Assembly (NCBI GenBank): GCA_001695595.3
Contig: MBPM02000141.1
Location: 1-64,000 of the forward strand
Direction: 5' to 3'
Source: Plasmopara viticola
Taxonomy: Eukaryota > Oomycota > Peronosporomycetes > Peronosporales > Peronosporaceae
Length of the DNA: 64,000 nt
This document shows positions 54,265 through 64,000 of the stretch, in pieces (positions within the stretch are counted from its first letter, which is position 1; each line of letters starts with the position of its first letter). Both the position numbers and the translations under genes were made by a program. The notes below the pieces were generated by a model, which did not search any database, was not told the DNA's origin, and saw only the letters and a program-made list of their open reading frames with translations.

Positions 54265-54754
54265 TCTAGAAAGATAGAAAGGACGTATCTATGGCCGTAT
54301 ATTAATTCAGCACTTCACAAGAGCGAATATACGCTTTCTTGTTGCTCTATTGCGATTGCACACGCCTAGAATGATAGAAATAACGTATCAATGGCCGTAT
54401 ATCTTCCAGCACTTCACGAGCGAATATACGCTTCGTTGTTTCTATTGCGTCTGTGCACGTCTAGAAAGACAGAAAGGACGTATGTATGGCCGTGTATCTT
54501 CACAGCACTTCACGAAGCAATATACGCTTACGTGTTCTATTGCGTCTGCACACGTCTAGAATGATAGAAAGGACGTATGTATGGCCGTATATCTTCACAG
54601 CACTTCACGAGAGCGAATATACGCTTTGTTGTTGCTTTATTGCGTCTTCGCACGTCTAGAAAGATAGAAAGGACGTATCTATGGCCATATATTAATTCAG
54701 CACTTCACAAGAGCGAATATACGCTTTCTTGTTGCTCTATTGCGATTGCACACG
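54265..54754 (+). repeat. Local repeat of a C-containing unit, 390-bp offset
   Basis: Two C copies (54265-54364 and 54655-54754) share ATTAATTCAGC, CACAAGAGCG, CTTTCTTGTTGC and GCGATTGCACACG, and start 390 bp apart. Each is followed by a diverged D-like copy with GTATCAATGG or GTATATGG. The first is followed by CCTAGA in place of TCTAGA. A third ATTAATTCAGC copy lies at 60859-60958. Confidence 0.8.
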
Positions 54755-57700
54755 TCTAGAATGATAGAAAATACGTATATGGCCGTATATCTTCACTCAC
54801 TTCACGAGCGAATATACGCTTCGTTGTTGCTCTATTGCGTCTGTGCACGTCTAGAAAGATAGAAAGGACGTATGTATGGCCGTGTATCTTCACAGCACTT
54901 CACGAGCGAAATATACGCTTAGTGTTCTATTGCGTCTGCACGTCTAGAATGATAGAAAGGACGTATGTATGGCCGTATATCTTCTCAGCACTTCACGAGA
55001 GCGAATATACGCTTTGTTGTTGCTTTATTGCGTCTTCGCACGTCTAGAAAGATAGAAAGGACGTATCTATGGCCGTATATTTTCAGCACTTCACAGAGCG
55101 AATATACGCTTCTTGTTGCTCTATTGCGTCTGCACGTCTAGAAATGATAGAAAACGTATGTATGGCCGTATATCTTCAGCACTTCACGAAGAGAATATAC
55201 GCTTCGTGTTGCTTTTGCGTCTGGCACGTCTAGAAGACAGAAAGGACGTATGTATGGCCGTGTATCTTCACAGCACTTCACGAAGCAAATATACGCTTAG
55301 CGGTGGTTCTATTGCGTCTGCACACGTCTAGAATGATAGAAAGGACGTATGTATGGCCGTATATCTTCACAGCACTTCACGAGAGCGAATATACGCTTTG
55401 TTGTTGCTTATTGCGTCTTCGCACGTCTAGAATGATAGAAAGGACGTATGTATGGCCGTATATCTTCACAGCACTTCACGAAGAGCGAATATACGCTTCT
55501 TGTTGCTCTATTGCGTCTGCGCACGTCTAGAATGATAGAAAGGACGTATCTATGGCCGTATATCTTCCTAGCACTTCACGAGAGCGAATATACGCTTTCG
55601 TTGTTGCTCTATTGCGTCTGCACGTCTAGAAGATAGAAAGGACGTATGTATGGCCGTGTATCTTCACAGCACTTCACGAAGCAAATATACGCTTAGTGGT
55701 TCTATTGCGTCTGCACAGTCTAGAATGATAGAAAGGACGTATGTATGGCCGTATATCTTCCTAGCACTTCACGAGAGCGAATATACGCTTTTGTTGCTTT
55801 ATTGCGTCTTCGCACGTCTAGAAAGATAGAAAGGACGTATGTATGGCCGTATATCTTCAGCACTTCACGAAGAGCGAATATACGCTTTCTTGTTGCTATT
55901 GCGTCTGCACACGTCTAGAATGATAGAAAGGACGTATATGGCCGTATATCTTCCAGCACTTCACGAGAGCGAATATACGCTTTGTTGTTGCTATTGCGTC
56001 TGTGCACAACTAGAAAGATAGAAAGGACGTATGTATGGCCGTGTATCTTCACAGCACTTCACGAAGCAAATATACGCTTAGTGGTGGTTCTATTGCGTCT
56101 GCACACGTCTAGAATGATAGAAAGGACGTATGTATGGCCGTATATCTTCACAGCACTTCACGAGAGCGAATATACGCTTTGTTGTTGCTTTATTGCGTCT
56201 TCGCACGTCTAGAATGATAGAAAGGACGTATGTATGGCCGTATATCTTCACAGCACTTCACGAAGAGCGAAATACGCTTTTTGTTGCTTTTTGCGTCTGC
56301 GCACGTCTAGAATGATAGAAAGGACGTATGTATGGCCGTATATCTTCCAGCACTTCACGAGAGCGAATATACGCTTTGTTGCTCTATTGCGTCTGCACAC
56401 GTCTAGAAAGATAGAAAGGACGTATGTATGGCCGTGTATCTTCACAGCACTTCACGAAGCAATATACGCTTGTGGTTTATTGCGTCTGCACACGTCTAGA
56501 ATGATAGAAAGGACGTATCTATGGCCGTATATCTTCACAGCACATCACGAGAGCGAATATACGCTTTGTTGTTGCTCTATTGCGTCTTTGCACGTCTAGA
56601 AAGATAGAAAGGACGTATGTATGGCCGTATATTTTCAGCACTTCACGAAGAGCGAATATACGCTTCTTGTTGGTTCTATTGCGTCTGCACACGTCTAGAA
56701 TGATAGAAAGGACGTATGTATGGCCGTATATCTTCCAGCACTTCACGAGAGCGAATATACGCTTTGTTGTTGCTCTTTGCGTCTTGCACGTCTAGAATGA
56801 TAGAAAGGACGTATGTATGGCCGTGTATCTTCACAGCACTTCACGAAGCAAATATACGCTTTGGTGTTCTATTGCGTCTGCACGTCTAGAATGAAAAAAG
56901 GACGTATGTATGGCCGTATATCTTCACAGCACTTCACGAAGCAATATACGCTTTGTTGTTGCTATTGCGTCTGCACGTCTAGAAAATAGAAAGGACGTAT
57001 GTATGGCCGTGTATCTTCACAGCACTTCACGAGAGCGAATATACGCTTCGTTGTTGCTTATTGCGTCTTCGCACGTCTAGAATGATAGAAAGGACGTATG
57101 TATGGCCGTGTATCTTCACAGCACTTCACGAAGCAAATATACGCTTGCGTGTTTATTGCGTCTGCACGTCTAGAATGATAGAAAGGACGTATGTATGGCC
57201 GTATATCTTCACAGCACTTCACGAGAGCGAATATACGCTTTGTTGTTGCTTTATTGCGTCTTCGCACGTCTAGAAAATGAAAGGACGTATGTATGGCCGT
57301 GTATCTTCACAGCACTTCACGAAGCAATATACGCTTAGTGTGTTCTATTGCGTCTACACGTCTAGAAATAGAAAGGACGTATGTATGGCCGTATATCTCA
57401 CAGCACTTCACGAGAGCGAATATACGCTTTGTTGTTGCTTTATTGCGTCTTCGCACGTCTAGAATGAGATAGAAAGGACGTATGTATGGCCGTGTATCTT
57501 CACAGCACTTCACGAGCGAATATACGCTTTGTGTTCTATTGCGTCTGCACACGTCTAGAATGATAGAAAGGACGTATGTATGGCCGTATATCTTCAGCAC
57601 TTCACGAGAGCAATATACGCTTGTTGTTGCTATTGCGTCTCGCACGTCTAGAAAAGAAAAGGACGTATGTATGGCCGTGTATCTTCACAGCACTTCACGA

Positions 57701-59007
57701 AGCAATATACGCTTAGTTGTGCTTTATTGCGTCTACGTCTAGAAAATAGAAAGGACGTATGTATGGCCGTATATCTTCACAGCACTTCACGAGAGCGAAT
57801 ATACGCTTTTTGTTGCTTTATTGCGTCTGTGCACGTCTAGAATGATAGAAAGGACGTATGTATGGCCGTATATCTTCCTAGCACTTCACAAGAGCGAATA
57901 TACGCTTTATTGTTGCTCTTTTGCATCTGCGCACGTCTAGAAAGATAGAAAGGACGTATGTATGGCCGTATATCTTCACAGCACTTCACGAGAGCGAATA
58001 TACGCTTTGTTGTTGCTTTATTGCGTCTTCGCACGTCTAGAATGATAGAAAGGACGTATGTATGGCCGTATATCTTCACAGCACTTCACGAAGCAATATA
58101 CGCTTTGGTTGTTTATTGCGTCTGCACACGTCTAGAATATAAAAGGACGTATGTATGGCCGTATATCTTCACAGCACTTCACGAGAGCGAATATACGCTT
58201 TGTTGTTGCTTTATTGCGTCTCGCACGTCTAGAAAGATAGAAAGGACGTATGTATGGCCGTATATCTTCACAGCACTTCACGAGAGCGAATATACGCTTT
58301 GTTGTTGCTTTATTGCGTCTTCGCACGTCTAGAATGATAGAAGGACGTATCTATGGCCGTATATCTTCCTAGCACTTCACGAGAGCGAATATACGCTTTG
58401 TTGTTGCTCTATTGCGTCTGCGCACGTCTAGAATGATAGAAAGGACGTATGTATGGCCGTATATCTTCACAGCACTTCACGAAGCGAAATACGCTTTGTG
58501 TTCTATTGCGTCTTCGCACGTCTAGAATGATAGAAAGGACGTATGTATGGCCGTATATCTTCCAGCACTTCACGAGAGCGAATATACGCTTTGTTGTTGC
58601 TTATTGCGTCTTCGCACGTCTAGAAAGATAGAAAGGACGTATGATGGCCGTGTATCTTCACAGCACTTCACGAAGCAAATACGCTTAGTGGTGGTTCTAT
58701 TGCGTCTGCACACGTCTAGAATGATAGAAAGGACGTATGTATGGCCGTATATCTTCACAGCACTTCACGAAGCAAATATACGCTTTGTTGTTGCTTTATT
58801 GCGTCTGCGCACGTCTAGAAAGATAGAAAGGACGTATGTATGGCCGTGTATCTTCACAGCACTTCACGAAGCAAATATACGCTTAGCGGTGGTTCTATTG
58901 CGTCTTCGCACGTCTAGAATGATAGAAAGGACGTATGTATGGCCGTATATCTTCACAGCACTTCACGAAGCAATATACGCTTTGTGTTGCTATTGCGTCT
59001 GCACACG

Positions 59008-59092
59008 TCTAGCACGTATGTATGGCCGTATATCTTCCAGCACTTCACGAAGAGCGAAATACGCTTAGTTGTTGTCTTTGCGTCTGCGCACG
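59008..59092 (+). repeat. 85-bp monomer with deleted start
   Basis: TCTAG joins directly to CACGTATGTATGG, removing about 13 bases (the AATGATAGAAAGG region). The rest is a hybrid with CTTCCAGC, GAAGAGCGAAATACGC and CTTAGTTGTTGTC. No second copy was noticed. Confidence 0.75.
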
Positions 59093-60858
59093 TCTAGAAT
59101 GATAGAAAGGACGTATGTATGGCCGTGTATCTTCACAGCACTTCACGAAGCGAAATACGCTTTGTTGGTTCTATTGCGTCTGCACGTCTAGAATGATAGA
59201 AAGGACGTATGTATGGCCGTATATCTTCACAGCACTTCACGAGAGCGAATATACGCTTGTGTTGCTTATTGCGTCTGCGCACGTCTAGAATGATAGAAAG
59301 GACGTATGTATGGCCGTATATCTTCACAGCACTTCACGAAGCAAATACGCTTGTTGTTGCTTTATTGCGTCTGCACACGTCTAGAATGATAGAAAGGACG
59401 TATGTATGGCCGTATATCTTCACAGCACTTCACGAGAGCGAATATACGCTTTGTTGTTGCTTTATTGCGTCTTCGCACGTCTAGAAAGATAGAAAGGACG
59501 TATGTATGGCCGTGTATCTTCACAGCACTTCACGAAGCAATATACGCTTAGTTGTGTTCTATTGCGTCTGCACACGTCTAGAATGATAGAAAGGACGTAT
59601 GTATGGCCGTATATCTTCACAGCACTTCACGAGAGCGAATATACGCTTCGTTGTTGCTTATTGCGTCTGCACACGTCTAGAATGATAGAAAGGACGTATG
59701 TATGGCCGTATATCTTCACAGCACTTCACGAGAGCGAATATACGCTTTGTTGTTGCTTTATTGCGTCTTCGCACGTCTAGAATGATAGAAAGGACGTATG
59801 TATGGCCGTATATCTTCCAGCACTTCACGAAGCAATATACGCTTGTGTGTTCTATTGCGTCTGCACACGTCTAGAATGATAGAAAGGACGTATGTATGGC
59901 CGTATATCTTCACAGCACTTCACGAAGCGAATATACGCTTAGTGTTCTATTGCGTCTGCACACGTCTGAAATGATAGAAAAGACGTATGTATGGCCGTAT
60001 ATCTTCACAGCACTTCACGAGAGCGAATATACGCTTTGTTGTTGCTTTATTGCGTCTTCGCACGTCTAGAAAGATAGAAAGGACGTATGTATGGCCGTAT
60101 ATCTTCACAGCACTTCACGAGAGCGAATATACGCTTTGTTGTTGCTCTATTGCGTCTGCACACGTCTAGAATGATAGAAAGGACGTATGTATGGCCGTAT
60201 ATCTTCATAGCACTTCACGAGAGCGAATATACGCTTCGTTGTTGCTCTATTGCGTCTGTGCACGTCTAGAAAGATAGAAAGGACGTATGTATGGCCGTGT
60301 ATCTTCACAGCACTTCACGAAGCAAATATACGCTTAGCGGTGGTTCTATTGCGTCTGCACACGTCTAGAATGATAGAAAGGACGTATGTATGGCCGTATA
60401 TCTTCACAGCACTTCACGAGAGCGAATATACGCTTTGTTGTTGCTTTATTGCGTCTTCGCACGTCTAGAATGATAGAAAGGACGTATGTATGGCCGTGTA
60501 TCTTCACAGCACTTCACGAAGACAATATACGCTTCTTGTTGCTTTTGCGTCTGCGCACGTCTAGAATGATAGAAAGGACGTATCTATGGCCGTATATCTT
60601 CCTAGCACTTCACGAGAGCGAATATACGCTTTGTTGTTGCTCTATTGCGTCTGCACACGTCTAGAAAGATAGAAAGGACGTATGTATGGCCGTGTATCTT
60701 CACAGCACTTCACGAAGCAAATATACGCTTAGCGGTAGTATTATTGCGTCTGCACACGTCTAGAATGATAGAAAGGACGTATGTATGGCCGTATATCTTC
60801 ACAGCACTTCACGAGAGCGAATATACGCTTTGTTGTTGCTTTATTGCGTCTTCGCACG

Positions 60859-60958
60859 TCTAGAAAGATAGAAAGGACGTATCTATGGCCGTATATTAAT
60901 TCAGCACTTCACAAGAGCGAATATACGCTTTCTTGTTGCTCTATTGCGATTGCACACG
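60859..60958 (+). repeat. Type C monomer, ATTAATTCAGC variant
   Basis: This is a full 100-bp C copy with GTATCTATGG, ATATTAATTCAGC, CACAAGAGCG, CTTTCTTGTTGC and GCGATTGCACACG. It follows A and precedes D, as in the tetramer. It shares its sublineage marker with the two C copies near 54.3 and 54.7 kb, about 6 kb upstream. Confidence 0.85.
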
Positions 60959-63503
60959 TCTAGAATGATAGAAAGGACGTATGTATGGCCGTATATCTTC
61001 CTAGCACTTCACGAGAGCAAATATACGCTTTGTTGTTGCTCTATTGCGTGTGGCACGTCTAGAATATAGAAAGGACGTATGTATGGCCGTAATCTTCACA
61101 GCACTTCACGAGAGCGAATATACGCTTTGTTGTTGCTATTGCGTCTTCGCACGTCTAGAAAAAGAAAGGACGTATGTATGGCCGTGTATCTTCACAGCAC
61201 TTCACGAAGCAATATACTTAGTGGTGTTCTATTGCGTCTACGTCTAGAATAAAGAAAGGACGTATGTATGGCCGTATATCTTCACAGCACTTCACGAGAG
61301 CGAATATACGCTTTGTTGTTGCTTTATTGCGTCTTCGCACGTCTAGAAAGATAGAAAGGACGTATGTATGGCCGTGTATCTTCACAGCACTTCACGAAGC
61401 AAATATACGCTTAGCGGTGGTTCTATTGCGTCTGCACACGTCTAGAATAATAGAAAGGACGTATGTATGGCCGTGTATCTTCACAGCACTTCACGAGAGC
61501 GAATATACGCTTTGTTGTTGCTTTATTGCGTCTTCGCACGTCTAGAATGATAGAAAGGACGTATGTATGGCCGTGTATCTTCACAGCACTTCACGAAGCA
61601 AATATATTCTTGTGTGTTCTATTGCGTCTACACGTCTAGAATAATAGAAAGGACGTATGTATGGCCGTATATCTTCACAGCACTTCACGAGAGCGAATAT
61701 ACGCTTTGTTGTTGCTTATTGCGTCTTCGCACGTCTAGAAAGATAGAAAGGACGTATGTATGGCCGTGTATCTTCACAGCACTTCACGAAGCAAATATAC
61801 GCTTAGCGGTGGTTCTATTGCGTCTGCACACGTCTAGAATGATAGAAAGGACGTATGTATGGCCGTGTATCTTCACAGCACTTCACGAGAGCGAATATAC
61901 GCTTTGTTGTTGCTTTATTGCGTCTTCGCACGTCTAGAATGATAGAAAGGACGTATGTATGGCCGTGTATCTTCACAGCACTTCACGAAGCAAATATACG
62001 CTTCGTGTTCTATTGCGTCTGCACACGTCTAGAATGATAGAAAGGACGTATGTATGGCCGTATATCTTCACAGCACTTCACGAGAGCGAATATACGCTTT
62101 GTTGTTGCTTTATTGCGTCTTCGCACGTCTAGAATGATAGAAAGGACGTATGTATGGCCGTGTATCTTCACAGCACTTCACGAAGCAAATATACGCTTAG
62201 TGGTGTTCTATTGCGTCTACACGTCTAGAATAATAGAAAGGACGTATGTATGGCCGTATATCTTCACAGCACTTCACGAGAGCGAATATACGCTTTGTTG
62301 TTGCTTATTGCGTCTTCGCACGTCTAGAAAGATAGAAAGGACGTATGTATGGCCGTGTATCTTCACAGCACTTCACGAAGACAATATACGCTTCGCGGTG
62401 GTTCTATTGCGTCTGCACACGTCTAGAATAATAGAAAGGACGTATGTATGGCCGTGTATCTTCACAGCACTTCACGAGAGCGAATATACGCTTTGTTGTT
62501 GCTTTATTGCGTCTTCGCACGTCTAGAATGATAGAAAGGACGTATGTATGGCCGTGTATCTTCACAGCACTTCACGAAGCAAATATACGCTTTGGTTCTA
62601 TTGCGTCTGCACACGTCTAGAATGATAGAAAGGACGTATGTATGGCCGTATATCTTCACAGCACTTCACGAGAGCGAATATACGCTTTGTTGTTGCTTAT
62701 TGCGTCTTCGCACGTCTAGAAGATAGAAAGGACGTATGTATGGCCGTGTATCTTCACAGCACTTCACGAAGCAAATATACGCTTAGCGTGGTTCTATTGC
62801 GTCTGCACACGTCTAGAAAGATAGAATGGACGTATGTATGGCCGTATATCTTCACAGCACTTCACGAGAGCGAATATACGCTTTGTGTTGCTTATTGCGT
62901 CTGCGCACGTCTAGAATGATAGAAAGGACGTATGTATGGCCGTATATCTTCAGCACTTCACAAGAGCGAATATACGCTTTCTTGTTGCTCTATTGCGATT
63001 GCGCACGTCTAGAATGATAGAAAGGACGTATCTATGGCCGTATATCTTCCTAGCACTTCACGAGAGCGAATATACGCTTCGTTGTTGCTCTATTGCGTCT
63101 GCGCACGTCTAGAAAGATAGAAAGGACGTATGTATGGCCGTGTATCTTCACAGCACTTCACGAAGCAAATATACGCTTAGTGTGTTCTATTGCGTCTGCA
63201 CACGTCTAGAATGATAGAAAGGACGTATGTATGGCCGTATATCTTCACAGCACTTCACGAGAGCGAATATACGCTTTGTTGTTGCTTTATTGCGTCTTCG
63301 CACGTCTAGAAAGATAGAAAGGACGTATGTATGGCCGTGTATCTTCACAGCACTTCACGAAGCAAATATACGCTTAGCGGTGGTTCTATTGCGTCTGCAC
63401 ACGTCTAGAAAGATAGAAAGGACGTATGTATGGCCGTATATCTTCACAGCACTTCACGAGAGCGAATATACGCTTTGTTGTTGCTTTATTGCGTCTTCGC
63501 ACG

Positions 63504-63603
63504 TCTAGAAAGATAGAAAGGACGTATGTATGGCCGTGTATCTTCACAGCACTTCACAAGAGCGAAAATACGCTTTCTTGTTGCTCTTTTGCGATTGCGC
63601 ACG
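63504..63603 (+). repeat. B/C chimeric monomer
   Basis: The first half is B-like (GAAAGATAG, GCCGTGTATCTTCACAGC) and the second is C-like (CACAAGAGCGAAAATACG, CTTTCTTGTTGCTC, GCGATTGCGCACG). The switch lies between monomer positions 36 and 55. Length is unchanged at 100 bp, with no dropped bases, so this looks like a genuine recombinant or conversion product. Confidence 0.72.
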
Positions 63604-64000
63604 TCTAGAATGATAGAAAGGACGTATCTATGGCCGTATATCTTCCTAGCACTTCACGAGAGCGAATATACGCTTTGTTGTTGCTCTATTGCGTCTGCGC
63701 ACGTCTAGAAAGATAGAAAGGACGTATGTATGGCCGTGTATCTTCACAGCACTTCACGAAGCAAATATACGCTTCGCGGTGGTTCTATTGCGTCTGCACA
63801 CGTCTAGAATGATAGAAAGGACGTATCTATGGCCGTATATCTTCACAGCACTTCACGAGAGCGAATATACGCTTTGTTGTTGCTTTATTGCGTCTTCGCA
63901 CGTCTAGAAAGATAGAATGGACGTATGTATGGCCGTATATCTTCACAGCACTTCACGAAGCAAATATACGCTTAGCGGTGGTTCTATTGCGTCTGCACAC

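Larger units (their letters stand above)
53282..60064 (+). repeat. C/D-rich irregular block
   Basis: C and D copies are common (53282-53380, 54265-54364, 54655-54754), and many short monomers occur between 54.7 and 59.2 kb. Irregular starts include CCTAGA at 54365, TCTGAAATG near 59.96 kb and TCTAGCACGTATG at 59008. The density of missing bases is among the highest in the window. Confidence 0.7.
1..64000 (+). repeat. Satellite DNA array, ~100-bp monomer, head to tail
   Basis: The sequence repeats with a period of about 92-100 bp from first to last base. Taking TCTAGA as monomer position 1, the conserved landmarks of the A type are GGACGTATGTATGGCC at 17-32, CTTCACAGCACTTCAC at 39-54, AATATACGC at 62-70 and ATTGCGTC at 85-92. 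TCTAGA (an XbaI site) and GGCC (a HaeIII site) occur in almost every copy. All copies I followed face the same way and no unique DNA separates them. The array is probably non-coding heterochromatin in a eukaryote. Whether it is centromeric, pericentromeric or subtelomeric cannot be read from the sequence, and I do not recognise the family. Confidence 0.98.
60065..64000 (+). repeat. Clean closing block with dimers and tetramers
   Basis: Monomers return mostly to 98-100 bp. B copies are mainly CTTAGCGGTGG. C copies lie at 60859-60958, 62910-63007 and 63504-63603, each followed by D. The last monomer (63903-64000) lacks only its final base, so the array continues past the window. An unusual run of GAATAATAG starts occurs at 61.2-62.4 kb, marking a local sublineage. 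Confidence 0.78.

Noticed and set aside
1..64000. Hundreds of 60-160 codon open frames on both strands
   Set aside because: All derive from the satellite monomer, starting at the recurring ATGTATGG or GCCGTATAT-adjacent ATG and ending at the TAG/TGA in CTAGAATGATAG. Their lengths match one to three monomers. None is conserved independently of the DNA repeat.
1..64000. CRISPR array
   Set aside because: The period is about 100 bp and the whole monomer is conserved. There are no unique spacers between short repeats and no cas genes.
1..64000. CENP-B box
   Set aside because: I looked for the TTCG....A..CGGG pattern in the consensus monomers and found no match on either strand. Centromere identity therefore has no motif support here.
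1..64000. Telomeric repeats or rDNA spacer
   Set aside because: No TTAGGG-like, TTAGG-like or TTTAGGG-like runs and no rRNA sequence are present. The 100-bp unit is not a known intergenic spacer repeat that I can recognise.
1..64000. TATA-like promoter elements (GTATAT, AATATACG) in each monomer
   Set aside because: They are part of the repeated unit and form the arms of its inverted repeat. No associated transcription unit is visible, so calling promoters would be unsupported.
1..64000. Bacterial or plasmid iterons, or a bacterial repeat-protein gene
   Set aside because: Iteron arrays are short and adjoin rep genes. A repeat-protein gene would keep a period divisible by three, whereas this array has 100-bp units and uncorrected frameshifts.

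Overview
The whole 64 kb window is one uninterrupted head-to-tail tandem array of a roughly 100-bp satellite monomer, about 650 copies by length. I see no protein-coding gene, RNA gene, transposon, CRISPR array or unique DNA. It opens at a monomer boundary (a TCTAGA start at base 1) and closes one base short of a monomer end, so both array edges lie outside the window. Every monomer I followed has the same orientation. An array this long, with subtypes and higher-order order, is typical of eukaryotic centromeric, pericentromeric or subtelomeric heterochromatin. I cannot name the species or satellite family. The clean A-type monomer is 43% GC and is not CpG-depleted (20 C, 23 G and 8 CpG per 100 bp, against about 4.6 expected), which fits DNA with little CpG methylation decay better than a heavily methylated vertebrate or plant satellite. 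That is only a weak taxonomic hint.

Four subtypes recur. A (100 bp) ends in TTTATTGCGTCTTCGCACG. B (99 bp) has GTGTATC, GAAGCAAATATACG and a CTTAG(C/T)GGTGGTTCT block, and ends CTGCACACG. C (about 100 bp) has TATCTATGG, AACTCAGC or TAATTCAGC, CACAAGAGCG, TTTCTTGTTGC and GCGATTG. D (100 bp) has CTTCCTAGC or CTTCACAGC, CTTCGTTGTTGC, and ends CTGCGCACG. They follow two linked grammars: an A-B dimer (199 bp) and an A-C-D-B tetramer (about 399 bp).

Layout: 1-398 clean B and A copies; 399-18488 indel-rich hybrid monomers; 18489-22932 clean tetramer and dimer order; 22933-26338 mainly A-B; 26339-29519 a segment bounded by two copies of a private 88-bp monomer; 29520-35031 A-B with interspersed C and D; 35032-38414 hybrid-rich; 38415-43986 mainly A-B with private short monomers; 43987-53281 A/D-rich and hybrid, with a cluster of truncated monomers near 45.0-45.5 kb; 53282-60064 C/D-rich and irregular; 60065-64000 clean again. 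Block boundaries are approximate.

The most informative observation concerns the indels. In the hybrid blocks they fall repeatedly on the bases that distinguish subtypes: the differing base is either missing, or both alternatives are present. This looks like a consensus sequence built from reads of non-identical copies, so much of the fine structure, and perhaps the array length, may be an assembly product. Other real-looking structure includes private monomers shared at distances of 1.76, 2.28, 3.09 and 8.6 kb, which mark local amplification. The many open frames (up to 222 codons) are by-products of a 99/100-bp period with few stops.
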